64,000 bases of DNA from Devosia sp. ZB163 (GCF_028613635.1 NZ_JAQRMY010000004.1:124001-188000); one strand, 5' to 3'. Counted from the stretch's first letter, positions 19,101 through 25,984 are shown. Notes: a model not told the origin generated them from the sequence alone. Numbers and translations: made by a program.

Positions 19101-19518
19101 GAGCGCGGCCACCGGAACCGACACGCTCTGGCACATCGAGAATGTCGTGTCCGGCTCCGGCAACGACCGCATCACCGCCAGCGACAAGGTCAACGTCATC
19201 GATGGCGGCACCGGCGACGACACCTTCGTGTTCAAGACGATCGCGGCCGCCAACGGCGACACCATCCTTGGCTTCGAGGCAGGCGACAAACTCGACCTGA
19301 GCGGCATCGACGCCGACGCGGCAACCTTCGGCGACCAGGCCTTCCGACTGACCAACTCTGCCATCTCGGGTATCCGCGACCTGCAGGTCACCCACGAGAC
19401 CCGGGAGGACGGCGCCTACACCGTCGTCCAGGGCAATGTGAGCGGCACCACGGCTCCGGAGTTCAAGCTCTCCATCAAGGGGACGCACAGCCTTACCCAG
19501 GATGACTTCAACCTCTAG
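10105..19518 (+). CDS. Giant secreted animal-type haem peroxidase with RTX repeats (MopA-like)
   Basis: A ~3137-residue protein; the ATG at 10105 is chosen because AACAGGAGGG precedes it. Residues ~150-1180 form an animal haem peroxidase: 'FFGQFFDHG' (distal His about H246), 'IFHSEHNRQ', 'WDGERLFQTAR', 'VYRFGHSML' (proximal His about H649) and 'LARGRDAGIPTLNEAR'. A beta-sandwich-like domain (about 835-1010) interrupts it before 'VDLWIGGLAEK' and 'EGDRFYYLSRT' resume the fold. RTX calcium-binding nonapeptides (GGxGxDxxx) follow in blocks near 1183-1330, 1880-2520 and 2846-3050, with two Ig-like repeats (~1650-1860) and a Pro/Glu linker (~2800-2840). The C-terminus ends LTQDDFNL, as in type I secretion signals. 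The architecture matches Mn(II)-oxidising MopA of Aurantimonas; manganese as substrate is inferred. Confidence 0.9.
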   Translation: MAVKLNQHDLEFILKQIEIAEAHAAGTPLTELIAQPHLPYGLRTVDGTYNNLIAGRENWGASDQPMPRLLDPSWRVETDNESVDINGPAPGGDVINNDYGNGGHVVDSDPRIITNLVADQTLKNPAAIIAALQFAEYEGDVLVAVNAIRAAYQTYLDAAGSAAQTALATLAAAHPNPADPPTAAEKAAAVEAAIEPLRTTLHEQLAADYGFEMDGNSIVLPNVAPDEGLSAPFNAWMTFFGQFFDHGLDLIHKGNNGTIFVPLAADDPLRTHGPDGIAGSGDEVPPSRAFMVLTRLDPTMTPGPDGVLGTADDVADAKNKTTPFIDQNQTYTSHPSHQVFLREYEMVFDEVLGHDVPMATGRLLDGAEGGLATWGDVKAQALNLLGIELSDIDVLGVPLLRTDPYGEFIRGEDGFPQVVVNIGPDMIPNTADDLTVSASPGNPVVLADLNGGLGPVRTSHQFLDDIAHNAAPVFDPNSPASLAPDPDTGTDAFGNPVPFDPNTGANLQYDNELLDRHFITGDGRGNENIGLTAVHHIFHSEHNRQIEDVKKQVLEIAASGRADDLAFLNEWLLVDVNTLPADTSTLKWDGERLFQTARFATEMQYQHLVFEEFGRKVQPNIDLFVFNTITDVNPAIFAEFAHTVYRFGHSMLTDHLKLLPLNDQGQPIGPDGQPLASAAGWQGIDVGLIEAFLNPVLYDNDGGITAEQAAGAIVRGLTYVRGNAIDEFVVESLRNNLLGLPLDLAAINLARGRDAGIPTLNEAREQLYAATSSSWLKPYESWADFGANLKTPASIINFLAAYGEHPLILAATTLEDKRDAAMALLGLGEPTDPDAIVIANGAFETDSLAPGAPGVTVDPLGNYTFTPPSGWTMTGVGGLFAPAAGIVDPTGLTGPNVAWLGQGALLSQLTGHALEEGVSYRLTLNIGDRTDMAWPGGEARLVTADGQVIATIQLAPPANGDWSTVVLETGPIAAGLAGLGLRIEIQQTGGSGNQILVDDIRLDVLRPVDIADRLDFLNSTGAWANTETGLNRVDLWIGGLAEKVMPFGGMLGSTFNAVFELQMENLQEGDRFYYLSRTQGLNLLNELENNAFSKLIMANTDLVQPGPDGIRGTEDDIITHHIGVDSFARYDGVLEVNKLSQIETDPVGDDPFLGALRAKVQRDDPTTAAVETNYLRFTGGEHMVMGGTAGNDTIIGGDGDDGIWGGAGDDRIEGGHGVDLVVGGAGDDIITDSGDTGDFIKGESGDDVIANSNGLDVLMGGDGKDVFLVGVDATEVFGGEGDDFVLGGLDHDFLLGNEGDDWMEGGDGFDVLNGDNSELFFNSTILGHDVLIAGENENDFDAESGDDIMVQGESVMRNEGMFGFDWAIYKGSDIAADADMRIPFFTTVADDILRDRFDQTEALSGWDHNDILRGDDRGSDEEIELELSLVNHELSQAGVNRIDGLRELLGLAEYTPENDDVDLEKVTAWTGGNLLIGGDGGDLIEGRGGDDFIHGDAWLNVRIRITGLDPATSQALENTAANEIATVDTLKHVFTAGQVDSSGDPIPAAWVGKSLSELLLTRAIKPSQMHIVREIKYDEDPSNDTDTAVFAGNRDWYEITHVGDRTIVARREMEEVDPQIDEGVDTLVGIERILFADGIYTIRQTGNYDPTGRLTIEGLPAQEGEPLTVNANAIRDLNNPDGTIASGQITYRWQIERNDGTGDYINIPGAAGSSFTPTEEHVGLRIRVIGTYTDGGGVLEVVTSQPTDPVNNVDGNPTGDVLISDMTPTEGLPLTATAAFTDPDGITDAFEEGLLIYQWEYSTDDGATWTSVPAADGGNARTFVPGPELVGSKLRMRIDYTDDGGSAEQVISAVTQVVGNHIVSNLAVIDATAGDAQGGTTIGDDIVLAGGDANQIDGGLGNDSLSGGGGADTLSGGDGNDVINGGLGDDTVDGGAGNDVIIHGNGEGADDIDGGSGSDTLRIVEGVFAANDTVTVALAGGVISSVNGTTSVANVEAAELHLAGGTDTLVYETADDVSVNMLSGAATGFSFIRGVENVVAGSGDDTLRGNGSANALSGRAGNDDLRGGFGNDTLDGGADNDLLYGEEGDDVLEGGDGNDRIDGGAGNDTASYASAAAAVTVSLSATPTRAAFEEQDTGGAGLDRLINIENLVGSAHNDTLQGDGANNIIDGGAGADTMAGEGGDDTYVVDSFSDVITDTSGNDTVETALDEYVLAADAENLVLTGNAAIDGIGNVKDNRLTGNSANNTLNGGGGSDAVVLRGNIAAHTFALAAGQITVASAAGGTDTLVSIERAEIDGASYTIVPGTNAANAGASALHGGGSADLILGFNNNDELHGNGGNDILVGGAGADTMSGGAGDDIYRVQGADLVIEQAGEGIDTIYSDVTRNLTNAAHVQGEVENVVLVGATGTEALSATGNALNNVLTGNEGANTLSGGAGNDTLVGNGGDDNLVGGANDDILDGGAGSDTLNGGGGTDTAVFAGSAGDYAFGLSGAGLATVTHLATGDVDTLSGIERIRFGNGLDLTVVTSVAGIPTGPAILFGSDGDDTIVGGPGEDVIIGGPGDDTLNGSDIGDGDDNTLPGTPDDDIFIWSVGDGSDTINGGMEGVDGDLFQIIGNAEQEVYRIYTYDEAVAGIGFAGSDEAEIVVTREGADGVETIIAVLTEIEEIVVNGAGVSGPGSSGGDTFEMYGDFSVTTSLRPDTITVLGTNGNDTIDVTSLLSAHRIVFRTGGGNDVIIGTLRPQDVIELPDGRNLSEYAVRPNEDGTTTLVGASHSITFMSPNGLPVIVSSSAGDNGTPQEPTEPNQPNEPNEPNTPPGPTDPDPTEPDPTEPDPTEPETAPVVGTAGNDVLIGGAEDDYLIGFNGDDVAIGYGGADILIGGAGADFLSGLAGADTIFGDEGDDTVLGGADADMIYGGDGDDRLFGDGGNDYVSAGRGNDVVVGGAGNDRFVAEAGDGNDSYFGDEMTGGAGTDTLDMSSITANATIDLGTGIDGLGSAVSAATGTDTLWHIENVVSGSGNDRITASDKVNVIDGGTGDDTFVFKTIAAANGDTILGFEAGDKLDLSGIDADAATFGDQAFRLTNSAISGIRDLQVTHETREDGAYTVVQGNVSGTTAPEFKLSIKGTHSLTQDDFNL
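18568..18612 (+). repeat. Three tandem 15-bp units coding PDPTE in RTX protein linker
   Basis: Three consecutive copies of CCGGACCCGAC(C/T)GAG encode (PDPTE)3 inside a longer Pro/Asn/Glu-rich linker that separates the last RTX block from the rest of the giant peroxidase. The copies differ by one synonymous base, so the array is prone to length variation between strains. Confidence 0.85.
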
Positions 19519-19526
19519 CCGAGCCC

Positions 19527-19554
19527 GGCCGGGCGGCGACCGCGCCGCCCGGCC
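19527..19554 (+). promoter_or_regulatory. Perfect 12-bp GC stem-loop between peroxidase and secretion genes
   Basis: GGCCGGGCGGCG (19527-19538) pairs with CGCCGCCCGGCC (19543-19554) around ACCG. No T tract follows, so it is likely an attenuator or mRNA stabiliser that limits expression of the type I secretion genes relative to their large substrate. Confidence 0.65.
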
Positions 19555-19583
19555 CAATCGCCGCAGTAAACGAGGCAAATTCC

Positions 19584-21329
19584 ATGCGCAGCTCAAATGC
19601 CAAGGCGACTTCCGAGAGGCGCGTGGCCGACATGCTCAAAAGGGAGTTCCAGGGTATCGGGCTCTATCTCTTCGGCATCTCCGGGATCATCAACATCCTG
19701 GCGCTGACCGGCGCGTTCTACATGCTGCAGATCTACGACCGGGCCCTGGCAAGCGGCAGCATTCCGACGCTTGTCGCCCTGTCCGTGCTCGCAATCGGGC
19801 TATACCTGTTCCAGGGGCTGTTCGACGTCGTGCGGTCGCAGGTGCTGGTCCGTGTAGGAGCCCGGCTGGACCGCAAGTTCGCCCCGATCGCCCACAAGGT
19901 CGCTATCGACATGCCGCGCTTCGGCTTCTCCACCGCGGAGTCGCTGGAGCGTGGGCGCGACGTCGATACGGTGCGCAGTTTCCTTGGCAGCCAGGGGCCG
20001 ATGGCGATCTTCGACCTGCCCTGGGTGCCTGTCTACCTGCTGTTCGTCTACCTGCTCCATCCAGCCCTCGGCGCGTTGACGCTGGGCGGAGCGGTCGTGC
20101 TGACGCTGCTCACCGTCCTCAACGAACTGATGTCCCGCCGTCTCGCGGGAGCAACCCAGCAGGCGGCGATTGCCCGCAACGCCGTAGCCGACTCCAACAC
20201 CCGTAACGCCGACATCCTGAAGGCGATGGGCTTTGCCGGACGCGCCGTCGCGCGCTACGACGTCGCCAACCGCGAGCATCTGAACCTGCAGACGCAGACG
20301 ACCGACATCAGCGGCACGCTGGGGGCGTTTTCCCGGGTGCTACGGATGCTGCTGCAGTCGGCGGTCCTGGGGTTGGGCGCCTATCTCACGATCATGGGCC
20401 AGTTGTCGCCCGGTGCCATCATTGCAGCATCGGTTGCTGCCACGCGTGCGCTGGCTCCGATCGACCTCGCCATCGGCAACTGGAAGAACGTCATCTCGGC
20501 CCGCAACTCGATGCGCAGGCTGCGTGACACCCTGGTGGCGATGGGCGACGGCCAGCCACCGATGCCGCTTCCTGCCCCGTCTAGCCGCCTCACCGTCGAT
20601 CGGATCACGGTGGCGGCCCCTGCAAGTGGCCGTGTCCTGCTCAGCGAAGTGGCCTTCGAGCTCAGGGGCGGGCAGGCCCTCGGCATCATCGGGCCCAGCG
20701 CCGGGGGCAAGACGACGCTCGTCAAGGCGCTCACCGGCATCTGGGAGCCCATACGCGGCAGTGTTCGCCTCGACGGCGCCGAACTCGCTCAATGGTCTCC
20801 CGACGAGCTCGGCGACCATATCGGCTACCTGCCGCAGGACGTTGGCCTGCTCGACGCGACCATCTGGGAGAACATCTCCCGGCTTGCCCCGCAACGCGAC
20901 AGCGCCAAGGTTGTGGCCGCCGCCAAGGCGGCGGGCGTGCATGACATGATCGTGCAGTTCGAGGATGGATACGACACGCAGGTCGGCCCCCAGGGCAGCG
21001 CGCTGTCGGCGGGGCAGCGCCAACGCATCGGCCTCGCCCGGGCCCTCTATGGCAATCCGTTCCTCGTCATAATGGACGAGCCGAACTCGAACCTCGATGC
21101 CGACGGTGAAACGGCGCTGACCCGCGCCATCAATGACATCCGCGCGCGGGACGGCATTGCCATCATCGTTGCGCATCGACCGAGCGCGCTGGTCGCAGTG
21201 GATCAGGTCGCCGTCATCCAGAACGGTCGCATGACGAGCTTTGGTCCCAAGGACGAGGTGCTCGCGGCGACCCGCGGTGGCCTGCGTCCGGTCAGGGTTG
21301 CGACCGAGACGCAGGAGTTGTCGGCATGA
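19584..21329 (+). CDS. Type I secretion ABC permease/ATPase, PrtD/AprD-type
   Basis: The 581-residue protein has an N-terminal exporter membrane domain ('LYLFGISGIINILALTGAF', then several further helices) and a C-terminal ATPase. The ATPase shows Walker A GPSAGGKTTL (~370), signature LSAGQRQRIGLARAL (~474), Walker B LVIMDEPNSNLDADG (~494) and a switch His in 'VAHRP'. The length and absence of an N-terminal peptidase-like domain match PrtD/AprD exporters of RTX proteins. It follows the giant RTX gene and overlaps the next gene by ATGA, so it probably exports the peroxidase with the HlyD-like protein at 23202. No TolC-type outer-membrane gene is nearby. Confidence 0.93.
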   Translation: MRSSNAKATSERRVADMLKREFQGIGLYLFGISGIINILALTGAFYMLQIYDRALASGSIPTLVALSVLAIGLYLFQGLFDVVRSQVLVRVGARLDRKFAPIAHKVAIDMPRFGFSTAESLERGRDVDTVRSFLGSQGPMAIFDLPWVPVYLLFVYLLHPALGALTLGGAVVLTLLTVLNELMSRRLAGATQQAAIARNAVADSNTRNADILKAMGFAGRAVARYDVANREHLNLQTQTTDISGTLGAFSRVLRMLLQSAVLGLGAYLTIMGQLSPGAIIAASVAATRALAPIDLAIGNWKNVISARNSMRRLRDTLVAMGDGQPPMPLPAPSSRLTVDRITVAAPASGRVLLSEVAFELRGGQALGIIGPSAGGKTTLVKALTGIWEPIRGSVRLDGAELAQWSPDELGDHIGYLPQDVGLLDATIWENISRLAPQRDSAKVVAAAKAAGVHDMIVQFEDGYDTQVGPQGSALSAGQRQRIGLARALYGNPFLVIMDEPNSNLDADGETALTRAINDIRARDGIAIIVAHRPSALVAVDQVAVIQNGRMTSFGPKDEVLAATRGGLRPVRVATETQELSA

Positions 21330-23188
21330 TCGAGGTCACTGGCGCAAAAAGCGATGCCAGCGGGACGGAGGGGGCCGACCGCTACGACAAACTCGGTGCG
21401 CCGGAGCGGCGCACGGCCCTTCCGCTCCTGGTCGGGCTCGTCATCGCCGCGATAGGCGGCTATTTGCGCACCGCATTTCCCGACCTGCGCTTGCCCAAGG
21501 CGACAGAGGCTGCCGCCGGCGAACCGCAGCGCGACGAAGGGGGTGCGGCTCCCGAGCTTGTCCGCCCCCTGTCTGCAATGGTCGCTGAGGAGCAGGCGAC
21601 GCCGGCTGCCGCCGAGTTCACTCCGCGATTGGTTGCTGATGGGGATATCTATGGGCGCTACCACGGCAATGTCGTTCCATTTCCCGCACGCCCCTTCACG
21701 CTGATCGACTCCCCGCCGATCGAGTTCCCGCAGCCCGGACTGCCGGATGTACCGGTCGTAAGTCCCGCGCCAGATGTCCCGAACGGGGCTTCCGGCGGCG
21801 GGGCAGGGGGAGGGCCGTCGGCGCCATCCGCCGAGGCGCCCCCGGATCCGGGCCCCGACCGCCGCAACCGTGCCCCCGAGGCTGGCGCCACGCTTCGCCT
21901 CAACGAGGCCGTCGCCGGTGGCGTGCTGTTGATCGGGTTCGATCAGCTGCTCCAGGGTGCCAGCGACGCGGATGGCGACCAGTTGTCGATCAGCGACGTT
22001 CGCGTTTCGGAGGGTTCCGTCGCCCAGACAGCGGACGGCCTCATCTACACGTCGAACTTAGCCGCCGTCCCGCAGACGGTGCTGGTGACCTTCAAGGTCA
22101 CCGATGGGGAACTGACTGCCACCCGCAGCGCGCTGATCCCGCTGGTGCGCGGGCCCATCCTCGGGACACCCGGCGACGACATGTTGCCCGGCACGACGAA
22201 GCCGGACCAGATCGACGCAGGTGCCGGCCACGACATCATCGACGGCCTCGCAGGCAATGACGTCATCCTGGGTGGCGACGGCAATGATCGCATCGTCGGC
22301 GCCGCCGGGAATGACACGATAATAGCGGGCAGGGGGGATGATGTCGTCTTTGGCGGTGCCGGGAACGACCTCATTTCCGGCGGCGAAGGCAACGATCGGT
22401 TGCACGGCGAGGCGGACGACGACATCGTTCGTGGCGAAAGTGGAGATGACCACCTGACGGGAGGGCTCGGCGACGATCTCCTGTTTGGCGACAGCGGCGA
22501 TGACCTGCTGCAGGGCAACGACGGCGACGACGTGCTCGACGGCGGTGCTGGTGACGACGTCCTCGAGGACGGTGCCGGCGCGGATCGCGTATTCGGCGAT
22601 CTCGACGATGATACCGTGATTGCGTCAAGGGATGCAGCCAACGACCATTTCGATGGCGGCGAGGGCGAGGACACGCTCGACTACTCCGCCCATGCTGCAA
22701 GCCTGCACATCGACTTCATCGCCGGCACGGCCGCCGGAGCGGAGGCGGGGCTCGACACCATCTCGGGTTTCGAAGTCGTCATGGGCGGAGCTGGCGACGA
22801 CATCTTCACCGTGGGCGGCGAACAGATGCGGCTCACCGGCGGCGAAGGCGAGGACACCTTCGTCTTCGAACTGCCGGAGGACGTATCGCGGCCGATGCTC
22901 ATCCACGACATCCTCGATTTCGTCGCCGGCGACCGCATTCACGTCGCCTCCTACGAGTTCTCGATGGACGAACGCGAGGAGGAGGAGGATCGCTTCGAGC
23001 GATACTACCGGGATCGCGACGACGATGGGCCGGGGGAGCTGGAGCTGCGGATCCGCCACCGCACCGATGATGAGCTCGGCGAGCTGACGATCTTCGAGTT
23101 CGACGGGAACGGCGATTTCGAGTTCGAGATGACCGTCACCGTCCACGGCCACTACCAGCCATATGTCTACGAGGTTGCCACGGCATGA
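21326..23188 (+). CDS. Membrane-anchored RTX/cadherin-like protein in type I secretion operon
   Basis: A 620-residue protein whose ATG overlaps the ATPase stop. It has a basic and polar N-terminus (1-32), one hydrophobic segment (LPLLVGLVIAAIGGYL, about 33-48), a Pro/Ala-rich spacer, a cadherin-like domain (about 190-275, with 'DADGDQLSI' and 'VTFKVTDGELTATRSA') and about a dozen RTX nonapeptides (about 285-440). An acidic/charged C-terminal domain contains 'DEREEEEDRFERYYRDRDDD'. An N-terminal anchor is unusual for an RTX substrate and suggests it stays in the inner membrane facing the periplasm. It could be an operon-specific accessory of secretion or a calcium sensor. Function unassigned. 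Confidence 0.8.
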   Translation: MIEVTGAKSDASGTEGADRYDKLGAPERRTALPLLVGLVIAAIGGYLRTAFPDLRLPKATEAAAGEPQRDEGGAAPELVRPLSAMVAEEQATPAAAEFTPRLVADGDIYGRYHGNVVPFPARPFTLIDSPPIEFPQPGLPDVPVVSPAPDVPNGASGGGAGGGPSAPSAEAPPDPGPDRRNRAPEAGATLRLNEAVAGGVLLIGFDQLLQGASDADGDQLSISDVRVSEGSVAQTADGLIYTSNLAAVPQTVLVTFKVTDGELTATRSALIPLVRGPILGTPGDDMLPGTTKPDQIDAGAGHDIIDGLAGNDVILGGDGNDRIVGAAGNDTIIAGRGDDVVFGGAGNDLISGGEGNDRLHGEADDDIVRGESGDDHLTGGLGDDLLFGDSGDDLLQGNDGDDVLDGGAGDDVLEDGAGADRVFGDLDDDTVIASRDAANDHFDGGEGEDTLDYSAHAASLHIDFIAGTAAGAEAGLDTISGFEVVMGGAGDDIFTVGGEQMRLTGGEGEDTFVFELPEDVSRPMLIHDILDFVAGDRIHVASYEFSMDEREEEEDRFERYYRDRDDDGPGELELRIRHRTDDELGELTIFEFDGNGDFEFEMTVTVHGHYQPYVYEVATA

Positions 23189-23201
23189 CCGGAGCCAGCA
23201 C

Positions 23202-24518
23202 ATGACCATGACCTCTGATGCAGCCGACTTCGGCGCTCCGGTTCGAGACCGGCTGACGGGACACGTCCTGTTCGGCTTGCTTGCCAGCCTCGCGCTGATC
23301 GGTGGCGTGACCTACTGGGGCACTGCCACCACGCTTTCCGGCGCAGTCATCGCGACCGGGACCGTCGAGATCCAGGGGGACCTCAAGGAGGTTCAACACC
23401 GCGACGGCGGCATCGTCGCCGATATTGCCGTCAAGGACGGCCAGCAGGTCGAGGCCGGACAGGTGCTGCTGCGCCTAGACGATGCGCAGACCCGGGCGGA
23501 GCAGGGAATCGTGCTTTCGCAGCTGCGGGAACTCGAGGGACGCCGGGCGCGGCTGCTGGCGGAGCGCGACGGCCTCACGGCCATCCGTTTCCCGGCCGCA
23601 TTCGACTTCCCCGACCCAGCGCTTGCAATGCTCATGGCAGGAGAGAGCCAGCTGTTTGCGGGCAACGTCCTTGGTCGCACGCGGCAGAAGGAGCAGTTGT
23701 CGCTGCAGGAGGAGCAACTCGGCCAGGAGACAGCAGGCTTGCGCTCCCAGCTCGATGCCCTGTCCGACGAGATCGCGCTGGTCGAGGATGAGCACTCCAA
23801 GCTCTCGGGCCTCGCCGCCGACGGCTTCATCGAGGGCTCAAGGGTCAGCTCCCTGAGCCGTGAGCTCACCCGGATGCTCGGGCAGCGTGGCGAGATCGAA
23901 GCGTCGATGGCCCGGGCCGGAGCACGGCAGAGCGAAGTGCAGCTCCAGAAACTGGCGATCGATGAAACGGCCCGAACCGAGGCCCAGCGGGAGCTGCGCC
24001 AGATCGATGCCAGCATGGCGGAACTCAACGAGCGCTACCTCGCCGTGACGGACCGCCTGTCGCGAACCGATATCCGAGCTCCGATAGGGGGCACCATCAA
24101 CGAGCTGAACGTAAGCACCATTGGCGGCGTCATCACGCCTGCCGAGACGCTGGTCACGATCGTGCCGGCTGGCGCAGCCCTGAAGGTCGAGGTGCGGCTG
24201 CGCGTCACCGATGTCGACCAGATCGCAGTCGGCGACCCCGCCAAACTACGCTTCTCGGCCTTCAACCAGCGGACCACCCCCGAGCTGGCGGGGCGCGTGA
24301 CCCGAGTTGCCGCTGCGGCGCAGTACGACAATGCCAGCGGGGCGTCCTTCTATCTGGGCGAGATCACGCTCGACGCACATGAGTTGAGCAATGCCGGCCT
24401 GGACCTGCGACCCGGTATGCCGGTTGAGGCATTCGTCGAGACCGAAGCGATGACCCCCCTGGCCTATCTCGCCAAGCCCTTCACCGATCAACTCGCCCGC
24501 GCATTCCGGGAGGAGTAG
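23202..24518 (+). CDS. HlyD-family type I secretion periplasmic adaptor
   Basis: About 438 residues from the ATG at 23202, chosen because GGAG (23191-23194) lies seven bases upstream; an earlier in-frame ATG at 23163 lies inside the preceding gene. One N-terminal membrane helix ('HVLFGLLASLALIGGVTYWG') is followed by the split lipoyl/barrel-sandwich halves ('VQHRDGGIVADIAVKDGQQV' and 'DIRAPIGGTINELNV'). Between them is a long coiled-coil hairpin rich in Glu, Gln and Leu. This is the PrtE/AprE-type linker joining the ABC exporter to an outer-membrane TolC channel. Confidence 0.93.
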   Translation: MTMTSDAADFGAPVRDRLTGHVLFGLLASLALIGGVTYWGTATTLSGAVIATGTVEIQGDLKEVQHRDGGIVADIAVKDGQQVEAGQVLLRLDDAQTRAEQGIVLSQLRELEGRRARLLAERDGLTAIRFPAAFDFPDPALAMLMAGESQLFAGNVLGRTRQKEQLSLQEEQLGQETAGLRSQLDALSDEIALVEDEHSKLSGLAADGFIEGSRVSSLSRELTRMLGQRGEIEASMARAGARQSEVQLQKLAIDETARTEAQRELRQIDASMAELNERYLAVTDRLSRTDIRAPIGGTINELNVSTIGGVITPAETLVTIVPAGAALKVEVRLRVTDVDQIAVGDPAKLRFSAFNQRTTPELAGRVTRVAAAAQYDNASGASFYLGEITLDAHELSNAGLDLRPGMPVEAFVETEAMTPLAYLAKPFTDQLARAFREE

Positions 24519-24758
24519 CGGCGTCCGGCATCCTGGAACAGAGGGCGGTATGCGGCTGCCGTCGCTGGAGTTCTGGCAGCTGAGAGCCCGGAATGACATC
24601 CGTTGTCGATCCGCGGACTCAACCGACCGACTTCGACTCGGTTTCCATCGGTCCTAGTCGCGCGCATAGACTTCATTGTCGTGTACGAAATCGAACGCAA
24701 GGCGCAGAGTGACCATGGCCCTGGGGGCTGCCGTGCATCCTGCTGATGTACGTGCACG

Positions 24759-24787
24759 TTGTAGATATCTTCAAATATTCGTATAGT
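24759..24787 (+). promoter_or_regulatory. Sigma-70-like promoter of ribose-type ABC operon
   Basis: TTGTAG (24759-24764) and TATAGT (24782-24787) are separated by exactly 17 bases in an AT-rich island just upstream of the binding-protein gene. This is the best-spaced promoter I can see in the window. Confidence 0.6.
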
Positions 24788-24793
24788 TCTCGG

Positions 24794-24811
24794 CGCCGGA
24801 AATCTCCGGCG
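24794..24811 (+). promoter_or_regulatory. Leader hairpin or operator CGCCGGA/TCCGGCG
   Basis: CGCCGGA (24794-24800) and TCCGGCG (24805-24811) form a perfect inverted repeat around AATC. It begins about seven bases after the -10 box, near the expected transcription start, and ends before the GGGAGGG ribosome site. It could be an operator or a 5' mRNA hairpin. Confidence 0.5.
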
Positions 24812-24826
24812 TGTAGGGAGGGAACT

Positions 24827-25909
24827 ATGAGATATCTTCTGGGCGCCGTGAGCGCCTTGGTGCTCGTTGCCTCAAGTGCTTCGGGCGCTCTGTCGCAATC
24901 GGGAAGCGTTTCGTCTGCCGTGGGCGGATACAGTTTCTCGGATGCAGCCAAGGAAGCCGAAGGAACAAAGAACTTCCACTCCAACGACGGTGTGCTGACC
25001 TTCGCCATCGTCACCCACACGGCCGGCAACGGCTTCTTCGACCCGGTCTATGTCGGCGCCACCGTCGCAGCCGACCTGATCGGCGCCAAGGTCCTGCTGC
25101 TCGGTTCGGAGTCGCCGACCGACGATCCGGCCCGCGAGATCGAGATCCTCAACCAGATCGTCAACGACCCCACGCTCGATGGCCTGATCATGACCACGCC
25201 TCAGGTCGGCGCCTACGACGACATCGTGCGGGCGGCGGAGAAGGCGGGCATTCCCATCGCCACCACCAACTCGTTCGACCCGAACCTGCTCAATCGCAGC
25301 TCGATCAGCCATACCGGTCAGGATGCCTCGGCGGCCGCCATTGCCGGCGAGGCCCTGGTCAAGTGCCTGCAGGAGCGCGGCATCACGCAGGGCTCGATCA
25401 TCCTGCCGAACGATACCGCCATGGGTAACATCGAGGTCAACAACCGCGTCACGTCCGCCTACAACGCCATCGTCAAGGCGCTCGACGCAGCCGGCATCCT
25501 CGCCAACTTCAAGGTCGACGCCGGACCGGAGAATGTCGGCGTCGCGGCCGACATGAACGATCCCGCCAACTCGATCGTCTCGCTGATCGAGTCGCGCGGC
25601 GACGTGGTCGGCGCCTTTGCTGGCAACAACGTCTTCACGCCGGCCCTCGTCAGCGCCGTCCAGCAGACGGGCAACACCGACAAGATGTGCGCCTATGGCT
25701 TTGACCTGGGCCCGGCCCAGCAGGAAGGCATCAAGAGCGGCAACCTCACCGGTGCGCTCGGACAGCAGCCGTTCCTGCAGGGGTTCTGGCCGGTGATGCA
25801 GCTCTATCTGCAGATCGACCGCGGCATCTCGGCGGCCAATCTCGATACCCGTGCCCAGCTCGTGACCAAGGACACAGTGGCCAACGTTGGCAAGCGGTTC
25901 GAAAACTAG
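24827..25909 (+). CDS. Ribose-type ABC substrate-binding protein
   Basis: About 360 residues from the ATG at 24827, which has GTAGGGAGGG upstream and opens a clear signal peptide (MRYLLGAVSALVLVASSASG). The mature part has the periplasmic-binding-protein type 1 layout: 'DPVYVGATVAADLIGAKVLL', 'DGLIMTTPQV', 'AAEKAGIPIATTNS', 'QPFLQGFWPVMQLYLQI'. It would deliver a sugar or similar small solute to the fused permease downstream. It is the first gene of a three-gene importer, separated from the permease gene by a 13-bp hairpin. Ligand unknown. Confidence 0.9.
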   Translation: MRYLLGAVSALVLVASSASGALSQSGSVSSAVGGYSFSDAAKEAEGTKNFHSNDGVLTFAIVTHTAGNGFFDPVYVGATVAADLIGAKVLLLGSESPTDDPAREIEILNQIVNDPTLDGLIMTTPQVGAYDDIVRAAEKAGIPIATTNSFDPNLLNRSSISHTGQDASAAAIAGEALVKCLQERGITQGSIILPNDTAMGNIEVNNRVTSAYNAIVKALDAAGILANFKVDAGPENVGVAADMNDPANSIVSLIESRGDVVGAFAGNNVFTPALVSAVQQTGNTDKMCAYGFDLGPAQQEGIKSGNLTGALGQQPFLQGFWPVMQLYLQIDRGISAANLDTRAQLVTKDTVANVGKRFEN

Positions 25910-25928
25910 GCGGACCGCGAAACGCTGA

Positions 25929-25959
25929 GCGCTGCGGGGGAGCCCGTCCCCCGCAGCGC
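25929..25959 (+). promoter_or_regulatory. Perfect 13-bp intercistronic stem-loop
   Basis: GCGCTGCGGGGGA (25929-25941) pairs with TCCCCCGCAGCGC (25947-25959) around GCCCG. There is no T tract. It sits between binding-protein and permease genes, like the hairpins at 2904 and 34669. Confidence 0.7.
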
Positions 25960-25984
25960 ATCGTCATGGCGCGAGGAGCAGTAG

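Larger units (their letters stand above)
24519..24826. other. 308-bp intergenic region before ribose-type ABC operon
   Basis: No gene is seen. The left part is the trailer of the secretion operon. The right part holds the promoter (24759-24787) and a leader hairpin described separately. Confidence 0.6.

Noticed and set aside
13645-19250. Regular short repeats that could suggest a CRISPR array
   Set aside because: The repeats are in-frame, imperfect 27-bp codings of GGxGxDxxx; no identical direct repeats with unique spacers and no cas genes.
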